A stretch of DNA of 64,000 nt from Helicobacteraceae bacterium (GCA_017508245.1 JAFVZI010000002.1:1-64000), one strand, 5' to 3'. Numbered from the stretch's first letter, positions 55,864-64,000 are shown. Program-made: numbers and translations. Notes: generated by a model not told the origin, from the sequence alone.

Positions 55864-55902
55864 TCGACCTCATTTAATTTAAAATTTAAAAAATGGATTC
55901 TA

Positions 55903-55911
55903 CCCCCCCCC
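55903..55911 (-). promoter_or_regulatory. C9/G9 homopolymer upstream of barrel paralogue B
   Basis: Nine cytosines 40 nt before the ATG at 55863, in the same context, GATTCTA-C9-ATTAAA, as the tract of paralogue A. On the coding strand the shared order is TAAGC, about 8-10 nt, TAAT, G9, TAGAAT. Confidence 0.75.
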
Positions 55912-56050
55912 ATTAAAAGTGAGCTTAAAAAATATAAAGTTATTAAATCTAATTACAAGTTGAATATATTTTGCAGTCTTAATTTGATACTAATAAACTA
56001 TAATACAACCCTTGCTATAACAAACCTAGTAATATTAATTAAGGCATAAA

Positions 56051-56995
56051 ATGAAAATAATAAAAGAAACTTTAAATATAGATTCCAATGGACTTTTAAT
56101 TCATTTTGACATCTATAAAGATAACAAAGTCGACCATTACAAGGGATTGATACAAATAGCACATGGAATGGTAGAGCACAAAGGCAACTATTCATATATT
56201 GCAAATAGATTATCAAAGGCTGGATACATAGTAGCTATAAACGACCATAGGGGACACGGAGATAGCATTGGTGGTGATATATTTTTAGGCGAAATGGGTG
56301 AAAATGGATTTGAATTAGCAATGCAAGATATGCATAACCTCACTTTGCATCTAAAGAATACATATAAGCCTGAGAAATTTATATTAATAGGACATAGTAT
56401 GGGCTCTCTTTTATCAAGAAGATATTTACAAGAATATGAAAAAGAAATTGATATGCTTGTTTTATGTGGTAGCCCAAGTCCGTATTTTGGTGTAAGTTTT
56501 GGAATCTTATTTCTAAAAATATGCAAAACATTTGGATTTAATAAAATAGGTAAATATTTAGGACATAGATTCTCATTTCTAACATTTAATGCAAAATATA
56601 AACATATTGATAATCTAAATGATGGCTTGCCTAGTGGCAGATTATGGACAAATAGAGATAACAATGAAGTAATAAAGCATATAAAAGATGATAAACAAAA
56701 TTTTACTTTTACAACAAATAGCTTTATACATTTGCTTTGTGGAGTAAAAAAGGTATTTAGCAAATATGAAAAAGAAGTGCAGAATCCAAATATGCCAATA
56801 TTATTTATAAGTGGTGAAGATGATGCTTGTGGTAAATTTGGCAAAGGTGTATTTAAAGCATACAAACACATTATATCTCAAGGCTATATCAATACAAAAT
56901 TGACATTATACGCAAATGCTAGACACGAGCTATTTGCAGAATTAAACAAAGATGAAGTGATAGATGATGTTTTATTTTACATACAAAATCACTAG
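56051..56995 (+). CDS. Alpha/beta hydrolase, monoacylglycerol lipase-like
   Basis: A 314-residue serine hydrolase without a signal peptide. The nucleophile elbow is GHSMGS (Ser116). The oxyanion/HG region is IAHGMVEHKGNY and the DHRGHGDS segment is typical of monoacylglycerol lipase/lysophospholipase (serine aminopeptidase S33 type). The acid is probably the Asp in SGEDDACGKFG, and the His is in NARHELFAELN. The substrate is likely a lipid ester, but this is by family only. A TATAAT lies at 55999-56004. It converges on the next gene with a 3-nt gap. Confidence 0.87.
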   Translation: MKIIKETLNIDSNGLLIHFDIYKDNKVDHYKGLIQIAHGMVEHKGNYSYIANRLSKAGYIVAINDHRGHGDSIGGDIFLGEMGENGFELAMQDMHNLTLHLKNTYKPEKFILIGHSMGSLLSRRYLQEYEKEIDMLVLCGSPSPYFGVSFGILFLKICKTFGFNKIGKYLGHRFSFLTFNAKYKHIDNLNDGLPSGRLWTNRDNNEVIKHIKDDKQNFTFTTNSFIHLLCGVKKVFSKYEKEVQNPNMPILFISGEDDACGKFGKGVFKAYKHIISQGYINTKLTLYANARHELFAELNKDEVIDDVLFYIQNH

Positions 56996-56998
56996 CGA

Positions 56999-57463
56999 CT
57001 ATTTAAAGCATCGAATAGATATTTTTTTGTATTTGTCATCGAATTTAAAATTATCAATTATCTCACTAAAATCTATGCTATTTCCGCGAGTAAGATTTAG
57101 ATTCTCCAAATTGATTAAAAATTCTGGTTTTTGCAATGGATATAGACTGCTTATATAAATATATAAGTTGCATTTATTTAAATCTTGTTTTCCTTGATTT
57201 GTAATCTTTCCAGCGATAAAAAAAGAATCTGAATACACAAGCTTTTTTGCACTTGTAAGCTCCAAACTAACTTTGTTTATATAATTATCCACTATGAAAA
57301 CATTTAAAAATGGTAAAGCTAAAAATAAAATAGAAGCTATACAAAAAAGTAAAATCATTTTTATCTTGCCAACTATAAATCCAAGTAAAAAAATAGCGAT
57401 ATTTATAATAAGTAAGATTCCAAATACAAGAAAATCAAGTATAGAAATATAAGAAAAATCCAA
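56999..57463 (-). CDS. DUF2393-like membrane protein
   Basis: A 154-residue inner-membrane protein: two N-terminal helices (about 8-30 and 35-55), then a periplasmic domain with beta-like sequence (LVYSDSFFIAGKITNQGKQD). This matches DUF2393-type proteins found in Campylobacterota, function unknown. The FIAGKITNQGK segment looks like a FxxLyCD-like immunoglobulin-type fold. It lies 4 nt downstream of hisIE and may be co-transcribed. Confidence 0.65.
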   Translation of the reverse strand: MDFSYISILDFLVFGILLIINIAIFLLGFIVGKIKMILLFCIASILFLALPFLNVFIVDNYINKVSLELTSAKKLVYSDSFFIAGKITNQGKQDLNKCNLYIYISSLYPLQKPEFLINLENLNLTRGNSIDFSEIIDNFKFDDKYKKISIRCFK

Positions 57464-57467
57464 GATT

Positions 57468-58142
57468 CTAACCTTTTCTTTGTGCTTTTTCCTCTAAACC
57501 ACTTTTTGCAAATCTTTTATTTAACTCCTGCATAACTCTATCTGGCGAAATATCTTTGTAGCTAAGCCCGACCAAAGTATGATACATCAAGTCCGCACAT
57601 TCGTAGATGATTTGATCATCTTTGTTGTCTTTTATTGCAAATGCAAATTCACTGGCTTCTTCTACTATTTTTTTACCAATGGTATTTTCGCCTTTTGCAT
57701 ATAATGAAGCTGTATATGAAGTATCTTTGCTTTCTGTTTTTCTATCTTGAAGTATATGATAAAGCTTATCAATCGTGTTATACGGCAAAGGTGTATTTTT
57801 TGCTTTGCTTAAATCGATATTGCCATCAAAATCTATTTTTTTATAAAAACAGCTTACATTTCCACTATGGCAAGCCGCACCATTTTGCTCGACTTTAAAT
57901 AAAACTGCGTCATTATCACAATCAATATAGACTTCTTTTAGAATCTGAATATTTCCACTTTCTTCGCCTTTCTTCCAGATTCTATTTTTAGAACGCGAGA
58001 AATAATGCACCACTCCACTTTGTAAGCTTAAATTCAATGCCTCACTATTTACATAAGCGAGCATTAGCACTTTTAAGCTAGTAGAATCTTGCGTGATGAC
58101 TGGGAGTAGAGGTGTTTTACTCCAATTTATGGAATCTACCAT
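57468..58142 (-). CDS. hisI: Bifunctional phosphoribosyl-AMP cyclohydrolase / phosphoribosyl-ATP pyrophosphatase
   Basis: Second and third steps of histidine biosynthesis in one chain (HisIE). The HisI part (1-115) has SRSKNRIWKKGEESGNIQ, DCDNDAVLF and the zinc-binding ACHSGNVSCFYKK. The HisE part (about 130-224) has LYAKGENTIGKKIVEEASEF and the DLMYH helix. Length 224 is normal. H. pylori lacks the his pathway, so this supports a different Helicobacter. No other his gene is in the window. Confidence 0.95.
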   Translation of the reverse strand: MVDSINWSKTPLLPVITQDSTSLKVLMLAYVNSEALNLSLQSGVVHYFSRSKNRIWKKGEESGNIQILKEVYIDCDNDAVLFKVEQNGAACHSGNVSCFYKKIDFDGNIDLSKAKNTPLPYNTIDKLYHILQDRKTESKDTSYTASLYAKGENTIGKKIVEEASEFAFAIKDNKDDQIIYECADLMYHTLVGLSYKDISPDRVMQELNKRFAKSGLEEKAQRKG

Positions 58143-58155
58143 TGATTACCACTCA

Positions 58156-59277
58156 TTACTGCTTGCTACTGCTTACTGCGGAAGTCTGCTTTGGATTCTT
58201 AGAATCTATCCAAATATTTGGCACTGCACCACCAGGAGTTAAGAAGATTTGAGCATCTCTATTTTCTCTTAGAGCATCATTAAATTTAGCTTGAGTTTCA
58301 ATCTGTCTTAAATCAAGCAATCTTGAAGACAAGCTATCGCCAATAAGCTTATTTGCTTGACTTTGAGCTTTTGCTTCAATCGATATAGCATCTGCCGCAC
58401 CTTGTGCTTTCGTCCTATTTACATCTGCTTCACCCTTTGCTAGAGTTACTGCTTTTTCTGCTTCCATTTTTGCCTGCTCTACCTCATATTTTTTTCGCTC
58501 TGCTTCTTGTCTTGCTACTTGAACTTTTTCAATTTGCTCTCTAATATTTTGCGGCAATACGATTTCTCTAAGCTGGACTGAACTAAGCGATACGGGCTGA
58601 TTTGCAAACTTGCCTATTTCTGTTTCTATATTTGTACTAATTAAATTTGCAATATCATTTCTTTTTATTGGCAATTCTTCTGCTGGATACCTACCAACAA
58701 CACCTCGCACGACATCACGCACAACAGGATTTATAATTTTTTGCTCCCAGGATAATCCATAATTAGCAATTGTTTGTGGAGCTGTCGTCCAATTAAGCTG
58801 ATATTGAACCGTTAGCTCGATTGATACTGTAAGTCCTCTACTATCCATCACGCTAATGGCGTCATTTCTAAAAATACCTTGATTTTTTCCAACAACACCC
58901 ATATCTTCCGTTCTTGAAAAATTTATCGTCCTTACTCTAGTATCTACGATAATTACATTTTGAATAACTGGCACAAAGAAATGCAATCCCGGTTGTAATG
59001 GGGTATTGTCATATTCACCAGCAGTAACCTTAATACCAACTTCACCAGAGTTAATAATAACAAATGGCTTTGCAATAATAAAAACAAATACTAGAATAAC
59101 CGCACAAATAATTCCAATAATTGTTTTATTGCTAGGTTTATTGAAATTTGGATTGAAATTTATATTTAGCGGATTTTTAGGTTGTTTTCTATTGCCACCT
59201 CCACCATTATTTGAATCATTATCACCTTTATTTGCATTTTTTCTTTTTAAATGCTCATTCAAGTCAATAGGCATCAA
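58156..59277 (-). CDS. SPFH/HflK-like (prohibitin family) membrane protein
   Basis: A 373-residue inner-membrane protein of the stomatin/prohibitin/HflK superfamily. A Gly/Asn-rich cytoplasmic start (NNGGGGNRK) resembles HflK. One helix lies at about 54-72, and the SPFH domain (NSGEVGIKVTAGEYDNTPLQ onward) extends to about 260, followed by an Ala/Glu/Lys coiled coil (QEAERKKYEVEQAKMEAEKA). It probably scaffolds membrane proteases such as FtsH, but no HflC partner is adjacent. H. pylori has one similar protein (HP0248). Confidence 0.85.
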   Translation of the reverse strand: MMPIDLNEHLKRKNANKGDNDSNNGGGGNRKQPKNPLNINFNPNFNKPSNKTIIGIICAVILVFVFIIAKPFVIINSGEVGIKVTAGEYDNTPLQPGLHFFVPVIQNVIIVDTRVRTINFSRTEDMGVVGKNQGIFRNDAISVMDSRGLTVSIELTVQYQLNWTTAPQTIANYGLSWEQKIINPVVRDVVRGVVGRYPAEELPIKRNDIANLISTNIETEIGKFANQPVSLSSVQLREIVLPQNIREQIEKVQVARQEAERKKYEVEQAKMEAEKAVTLAKGEADVNRTKAQGAADAISIEAKAQSQANKLIGDSLSSRLLDLRQIETQAKFNDALRENRDAQIFLTPGGAVPNIWIDSKNPKQTSAVSSSKQ

Positions 59278-59283
59278 TTCTCC

Positions 59284-60210
59284 TTAGTCTATATAAGTTA
59301 AAAAGTCTTTATACTTTGAGTTATTACCAGATACGATTTCAAAAAAAGAATCTTGCAGTCTCTTTGTAATATCTCCTCTTTTTCCATCACCAATGATTCT
59401 AAAATCCAGCTCTTTTATAGGTGTAATTTCGGCAGCTGTCCCTGTAAAAAATGCTTCATCTGCGATATAAATCTCATCTCTTGTAATTTTTCGTTCAATT
59501 ACATTTATGCCCAAATCTTTTGCGATTTTTAGCACAGTATCTTGTGTGATAGATTCCAAAGAATTATCGTGTGGCGGGGTAATCAACTCACCATTTCTTA
59601 TTATAAACACACACTCGCCACTACCTTCTGCCACAAATCCATTATCATCTAATAACAATGCCTCATCAAAGCCACATTGCGAAGCTTCATATTTCGCCAT
59701 TTGTGAATTTAGATAATTTGCACTAGCTTTTGCTTTTCCCATTAATGACTTTACAGAATTTCGCACAAAAGAACTCGTTTTCACTCTAATTCCATTTTCA
59801 ATTCCATTTTCACCCAGATATGCACCCCAATTCCACGCTGCAATCATCATATTCACAGGCGAATTGATATGATAAATACCCATCACACCATAGCCTAGAA
59901 AAATAAGAGGGCGAATATAAACATTACTGCTATAACAATCTTTGTTTGCTTTTAGCAAATCAATATGAGCCTTGTTTATCTCCTCAAAGCTATAAGGACA
60001 ATTAAGCTTTAAAATCTTTGCTGAATTTAGTAATCTTTTTGTGTGATCATCTAGCCTAAATATAGCCAAGCCATCTCTTGTTTTATATGCTCTAACACCT
60101 TCAAATGCTGCATTGCCATAATGCAAACTATGAGTTAGAACATGGACTTTTGCGTCTTTCCAATCCACTAATTTTCCATCTTGCCAAATATATTTTGCTT
60201 CATCTAACAT
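59284..60210 (-). CDS. ilvE: Branched-chain amino acid aminotransferase
   Basis: Fold-type IV PLP enzyme for the last step of valine, leucine and isoleucine synthesis. It begins AKYIWQDGKLVDWKDAKVHV, with LTHSLHYGNAAFEGVRAY. The PLP lysine is in GKAKASANYLNSQMAKYEA, and the EGSGECVFII and FFTGTAAEITP motifs are typical. Length 308 is standard. It lies 6 nt upstream of the SPFH gene. Confidence 0.96.
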   Translation of the reverse strand: MLDEAKYIWQDGKLVDWKDAKVHVLTHSLHYGNAAFEGVRAYKTRDGLAIFRLDDHTKRLLNSAKILKLNCPYSFEEINKAHIDLLKANKDCYSSNVYIRPLIFLGYGVMGIYHINSPVNMMIAAWNWGAYLGENGIENGIRVKTSSFVRNSVKSLMGKAKASANYLNSQMAKYEASQCGFDEALLLDDNGFVAEGSGECVFIIRNGELITPPHDNSLESITQDTVLKIAKDLGINVIERKITRDEIYIADEAFFTGTAAEITPIKELDFRIIGDGKRGDITKRLQDSFFEIVSGNNSKYKDFLTYID

Positions 60211-60259
60211 TCAAAATTCTCCAAAAATAGATTTTGTGATTGTATCATATGACTTTATT

Positions 60260-62542
60260 TTAACCAATAATCTCCCTAAGATTCTTTGAATTTGGAGCGG
60301 ATAAAAATCCTTCTTTCTCCAAAGATTCTAGGATATTTGAAGCACGATTAAATCCAACACCAAGCGACCTTTGCAGATAGCTTGCTGAAGTCCTGCCACT
60401 AGAGAGTATTATCTCTTTTGCTTTTTGCATATATTCATCTTCGTTTGTAGGAACAATGCTTGTAGATACGCCTTGAGTAATATCTTTTGGCTCTAGTGAG
60501 AAAAACTCATCATATTCTACACTTCTCTGCGACCTTATAAAATCTGCTACTCTTTCTATTTCCTTTTCACTACTATAAGGTGCGTGATACCTAGATACCA
60601 TATTTTTATCCGAAAATAGCATATCACCATTTCCAAGCAATGTTTCTGCACCAACCTTATCTAGCACGACTTTAGAATCCATAGGACTTCCTACGCGATA
60701 GCTTACCCTTGAGGGTAGATTGCTTTTTATCAGTCCTGTTACAACATTGACGGTTGGACGCTGTGTAGCGATGATAAGATGGATTCCAGATGCTCTTGCT
60801 TTAGAAGCAAGTGAGGTTAAATATTGCTCAGAATCTTTACCTCCCATAATCATCAAATCTGCAAATTCATCAATAATAATCACAATATAAGGCAATTTAT
60901 CAAATCCGTTTTGTTCTGCCACTTCATTGTATCCTATGATATTTTTCACACCGACTTCATTCATAAGCTCATATCTTCTATTCATCTCATCCGTAGCTTT
61001 ACTAAGGGCAATAACTGCCTTTTTTGGGTCTGCGATAATTGGAGTCAATAAATGCGGAATATCTTTATAAAGGCTTAATTCAACTCTCTTTGGGTCAATC
61101 ATAATAAAGCGTAATTGCTCTGGTGTATTTTTATAAAGCAAAGATAAAATCATCCCATTTAGCCCTACACTTTTCCCGCTACCTGTAGTCCCTGCAATAA
61201 GTAAATGTGGTAATTGTGCTAAATTATGCACGATAGGTCTACCAATGATATCTTTACCAAGAGCAATGGCAAGCTGTGCGTTGGATTCTACAAATTCTTT
61301 ACTCTCAAAAATTTCTCTAATGTAAATTGTTTGTATTGTATTATTTGGTATCTCTATTCCAACTACATCTTTTCCTGGAATTGGTGCTTGAATCCTAATG
61401 CTTTTCGCCTTTAATGCCATCGATAAATCATTTTCAAGATTCTGAATTCTTGAAACCTTCACATCAGGTGCTGGACGAAATTCAAATGTAGTTACAACAG
61501 GTCCGCTATAAATATCTGTAATGTCTCCATTTATGCGAAAAACTCTAAGCTTGCTAATTAGATTCTGAGCTTTTATATCAATCTCGCTACCATCAATATC
61601 AATTTTTTGATACTTTGGCTCATTTAAAAGGCTAGTCGGCGGCAATATATACATATCTTGATTTGTATCTACGCTAGATTCTACTAAGCTTGGTGCATCT
61701 ATAATAGAGTCGCTTTTATTTGCGTATGAATTGACGACATATGTTGTATCATTGGATTTATCAATATCACCTTCCTTGCAATCAATGTCATCTATAGAAT
61801 CTATAATACCATCTTGCCTTTTTATATCTAAATGTGCGTTGTCTTGTGGCGTTGATGGCATTGTATGTAATTCTACCTTTCTAATTACGGTATTTTTAGA
61901 TTCATTTATCTTTTCTCTATCTATTTGTAAACGTTCTATCAAACTTATAGAATCATTATCATTTGCTGCTAGATTTGATGTTTGCTTATTTAATAAATCA
62001 GAACTAATGGTGCTTTTAAGCACATCTGTCTCTTCGTATTTTTTGTCGCTAGATATAATATCATTGCCAAATCTATTTAATCCTTCTTTCTTTAGTGGTT
62101 CTCTATGTAAAATTTCATTATTTTTAGGAGTAGGGTTTTGATTGGTTTTTACTCTAATTTGCAAGCTATCATTATTTAAATCATACAATACAGGCTCATC
62201 TAAATTTCTAATATAAGCTAGATTCTCATCATCAATTGGCAGTTCTTCTGGCATCACCTTTTGCCCATTTGTAGATATTTTAGATTCTGCACTAGATTCT
62301 ACATTCTCTATATGTGCTGTTTTTTTAGCTTCGGCACGAATCTTGTCTGCTTCTTCTTTAAATTCAAGCTCAATCAACTCATCATCATCTAATTCTCTTC
62401 TAATTCTATATTTCTCTTCTGCCTCTCTTAATTGTCTAATAATTGGACTATCTTGCGTTATTATCTTATGTTTAATATTTTGAGGTTTAACTTCTTTTGA
62501 CTGTTCTATCCCTCTTTTTATAATTCGGATTTCATTATTCAT
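60260..62542 (-). CDS. ftsK: DNA translocase FtsK lacking the N-terminal membrane domain
   Basis: Hexameric DNA pump that clears the chromosome from the division site. The RecA-like motor is complete: LLIAGTTGSGKSVGLNGMIL (Walker A), then IVIIIDEFADLMIMGG (Walker B). The C-terminal gamma winged helix (SASYLQRSLGVGFNRASNIL) would read KOPS-type sites. The first about 300 residues are charged linker with no hydrophobic helix, and the frame has a stop (TAA) three codons upstream of the ATG, so the usual four-helix anchor is absent. Length 760 otherwise fits. Confidence 0.93.
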   Translation of the reverse strand: MNNEIRIIKRGIEQSKEVKPQNIKHKIITQDSPIIRQLREAEEKYRIRRELDDDELIELEFKEEADKIRAEAKKTAHIENVESSAESKISTNGQKVMPEELPIDDENLAYIRNLDEPVLYDLNNDSLQIRVKTNQNPTPKNNEILHREPLKKEGLNRFGNDIISSDKKYEETDVLKSTISSDLLNKQTSNLAANDNDSISLIERLQIDREKINESKNTVIRKVELHTMPSTPQDNAHLDIKRQDGIIDSIDDIDCKEGDIDKSNDTTYVVNSYANKSDSIIDAPSLVESSVDTNQDMYILPPTSLLNEPKYQKIDIDGSEIDIKAQNLISKLRVFRINGDITDIYSGPVVTTFEFRPAPDVKVSRIQNLENDLSMALKAKSIRIQAPIPGKDVVGIEIPNNTIQTIYIREIFESKEFVESNAQLAIALGKDIIGRPIVHNLAQLPHLLIAGTTGSGKSVGLNGMILSLLYKNTPEQLRFIMIDPKRVELSLYKDIPHLLTPIIADPKKAVIALSKATDEMNRRYELMNEVGVKNIIGYNEVAEQNGFDKLPYIVIIIDEFADLMIMGGKDSEQYLTSLASKARASGIHLIIATQRPTVNVVTGLIKSNLPSRVSYRVGSPMDSKVVLDKVGAETLLGNGDMLFSDKNMVSRYHAPYSSEKEIERVADFIRSQRSVEYDEFFSLEPKDITQGVSTSIVPTNEDEYMQKAKEIILSSGRTSASYLQRSLGVGFNRASNILESLEKEGFLSAPNSKNLREIIG

Positions 62543-62653
62543 AAAATCTTAACACCTTAATCTTTGAAATTTTTACATCATTATAACATAGCTTTATTAA
62601 GTAGCCTTACTTATGCTAGAATCTAAAGAATAGTTAAACTTAGTGGATAGATT

Positions 62654-62821
62654 ATGCAAAAAATAACACTAGAAGACTTTATTAAAAAACCAAAAGATTC
62701 TAATACAGTGGTAACGCTAAATAACGAAGATTTATTTATATTTCTTAGAAGTTCGAAAGAAATATTAGAATTAATCAATCCTAAAAAACCACAAAAAGAG
62801 CAAAAATGCACGGAAAAATAG
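62654..62821 (+). CDS. Short unrecognised protein
   Basis: A 55-residue open frame, MQKITLEDFIKKPKDSNTVV onward, charged and without a membrane segment, ending in KPQKEQKCTEK. It lies between divergent ftsK and the large gene at 62806, which it overlaps by 16 nt, so the two are probably translationally coupled. I do not recognise it. The ATG is preceded by only weak ribosome-binding sequence (AGTGGA). Coupling and coding-like composition support it being real. Confidence 0.6.
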   Translation: MQKITLEDFIKKPKDSNTVVTLNNEDLFIFLRSSKEILELINPKKPQKEQKCTEK

Positions 62822-64000
62822 TGCAGTATTCACACACAACTGGTGTAGGGACGATTATAAATGCTTCAAAAAAACTCTTTGATTTTAAAATTGCTAGCTG
62901 GCACGACAATACAAAGATTCCAGAAATAAATCTATTAGTAGAATTTAAATTAGAAGATGAAAATCGCAATGTGATTGATATAAGAAGCTCAAAATATCAA
63001 GAATTTGGTAGTGATAGCATCGTAAAAGAAAGAGATTTTTGGAAAACAAACACAGACGAAGAGCTGGAAAAACTAGAATCTAATGTATTTGACAAATTGA
63101 TTGCAGAAACATACAAAAAAACAGATTATTCAAAATTGTCAGTCATTCCAACAAGCATTTCCATAGATAAGTTTATACAATACTACTTTGAAAATGAAGT
63201 AAAAATCATAAATTCAGCTTACAAATTGCCAATTGATGGTTATGAAAAATTAAATTATAGCATTGTAAATAGATTTATCAAACGAACTTTAGATTCCCTA
63301 ATTTGTGTTGATAGAAGGATTACAAAAGATACATTTTCTATGTATTTACAGATTCTAGGAAAATTGCAATATTTCATGACACCATTTTATTTAGCAAATC
63401 AAAATACAAAAAAAGTATTTGAAGAGCATTTTTTGCCACAACAGCTTTACTTAAATGCTGCGAATAGAAAATTGATAAATCTAAAAGATGATATTTTAAA
63501 ACTAGAATCTAAAAAGAAAAATGCAAAAAGCGAGATTCACTCTATACAGACAAAGCTAACATCTGCTGGAATAAAAAACGTGCAAATATTAAAAGAAAGG
63601 CTATCAAAGCTAAATTATTTATACAAAGAATGCACAGAAAAAATAATAGTGCTAACAAAAATAAAAGATAGAGTATCAAAACTAATAGAAATATTTAAAG
63701 AAAACCATGAGAAAGATTTTATTGCTAGATTTGATAAGACTAAAGAACAAATATTCGAACATATTAAAAACTCCCTAAATATCACAATTACATCACTAGA
63801 CAACAAAATATGGAAGCTGGGAATGGCGAGCGAACCTGTAAAAAATCAGTTTTTAAAACTCCAAAGCAGCTATGCATTCTGCACACTTGCTTTTATGCAA
63901 CAATATATAAAAAGGCTGGACTCTTCAAAATTAAACGATAATGATAGGTTGCTAAATATCTATATCAATAAGTATAGAGAAAGAAATACAAAAAAGATAC
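62806..64000 (+). CDS. Unrecognised protein with cold-shock-like N-terminus and coiled coil, 3' end off the window
   Basis: Open from the ATG at 62806 to the window edge (398 codons, no stop). The first about 65 residues, MHGKIVQYSHTTGVGTIINA onward, resemble a divergent cold-shock/OB-type domain (G-x-I-x5-G-x-G-x-I). Residues about 85-215 are mixed helix, and about 220-310 form a Lys/Glu-rich coiled coil. After that the helices continue to the edge. There is no signal or membrane segment. It overlaps the small upstream gene by 16 nt. A nucleic-acid-binding role is only a guess from the N-terminus. Confidence 0.8.
   Translation, partial: MHGKIVQYSHTTGVGTIINASKKLFDFKIASWHDNTKIPEINLLVEFKLEDENRNVIDIRSSKYQEFGSDSIVKERDFWKTNTDEELEKLESNVFDKLIAETYKKTDYSKLSVIPTSISIDKFIQYYFENEVKIINSAYKLPIDGYEKLNYSIVNRFIKRTLDSLICVDRRITKDTFSMYLQILGKLQYFMTPFYLANQNTKKVFEEHFLPQQLYLNAANRKLINLKDDILKLESKKKNAKSEIHSIQTKLTSAGIKNVQILKERLSKLNYLYKECTEKIIVLTKIKDRVSKLIEIFKENHEKDFIARFDKTKEQIFEHIKNSLNITITSLDNKIWKLGMASEPVKNQFLKLQSSYAFCTLAFMQQYIKRLDSSKLNDNDRLLNIYINKYRERNTKKI

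Noticed and set aside
56188-56871. Open frame of 227 codons antisense to the alpha/beta hydrolase
   Set aside because: The opposite strand encodes a complete hydrolase with catalytic motifs; this frame is its complement with no family resemblance.
1-64000. Mobile elements, prophage genes, CRISPR arrays or restriction systems
   Set aside because: No transposase, integrase, phage structural, cas or methyltransferase sequence was recognised, and no regularly spaced repeat was seen apart from scattered AGAWTCT words.

Overview
The window is a gene-dense, AT-rich chromosomal segment (GC roughly 30% by eye) from a member of the Campylobacterota, almost certainly a Helicobacter other than H. pylori. 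Several gene neighbourhoods match H. pylori order as I remember it: rplY-pth-lptG, cheAY-cheW, lon-bamD, DUF507-carA, cvpA-lysS-glyA-DUF1882-SPOR with lnt opposite, the HP1021-type regulator next to ispDF, and a PgbA-domain gene next to glcD. The genes hisIE, argC and thiC belong to pathways H. pylori lacks, which points to an enterohepatic-type species. No insertion sequence, prophage, CRISPR array or rRNA operon is visible. The only tRNA is a 3' fragment at the left edge.

Layout. 1-5.5 kb: tRNA end, glyS, a lytic-transglycosylase-like protein, gapA, thiS, glmU. 5.6-8.4 kb: motA-motB-fliP and a lysine-rich periplasmic repeat protein. 8.4-12.2 kb: a TonB-dependent receptor and a di-haem peroxidase (MauG/CcpA family) in one operon behind two palindromes that look like Fur operators. 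12.2-15.1 kb: flgM-flgN-flgK on the minus strand with a likely sigma28 promoter, plus a small membrane protein. 15.3-19.7 kb: csd3-type endopeptidase, Nudix hydrolase, TlpA-like lipoprotein, ftsY, radA. 19.7-24.4 kb: rplY, pth, lptG, an orphan prepilin, argC, an LpxH-like phosphoesterase. 24.4-27.3 kb: cheAY and cheW. 27.5-37.3 kb, minus strand: tal, serB, tilS, rimO, lon, bamD, carA, a DUF507 gene and a class V aminotransferase. 37.5-40.3 kb: an outer-membrane barrel, rny, 5-formyl-THF cyclo-ligase. 40.3-42.4 kb: PgbA-domain protein and glcD. 42.4-43.3 kb: a decayed glycosyltransferase. 43.3-49.4 kb: SPOR protein, DUF1882, glyA, lysS, cvpA, then lnt. 49.4-54.5 kb: pgpA, HP1021-like regulator, ispDF, thiC, mrp. 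54.5-56 kb: two paralogous outer-membrane proteins, each behind a C9 tract. 56-64 kb: alpha/beta hydrolase, DUF2393-like gene, hisIE, SPFH protein, ilvE, an ftsK with no membrane domain, and two unrecognised genes at the right edge.

Most of this is housekeeping: translation, envelope assembly, motility and chemotaxis, amino acid and cofactor synthesis. The accessory and regulatory interest lies in the metal-linked receptor/peroxidase operon, the paired barrels with phase-variation tracts, the dead glycosyltransferase, and several atypical core genes (FtsK without a membrane anchor, TilS with an altered PP-loop, a cyclo-ligase running into rny).

The strongest unexplained signal is at the DNA level. 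The heptamer AGAWTCT (AGATTCT or AGAATCT) is far more frequent than base composition predicts. It occurs on both strands, in all three codon phases and between genes, and at one place its inverted copies form a terminator. That pattern resembles DNA uptake sequences of other naturally competent bacteria, although no function can be shown from sequence alone.
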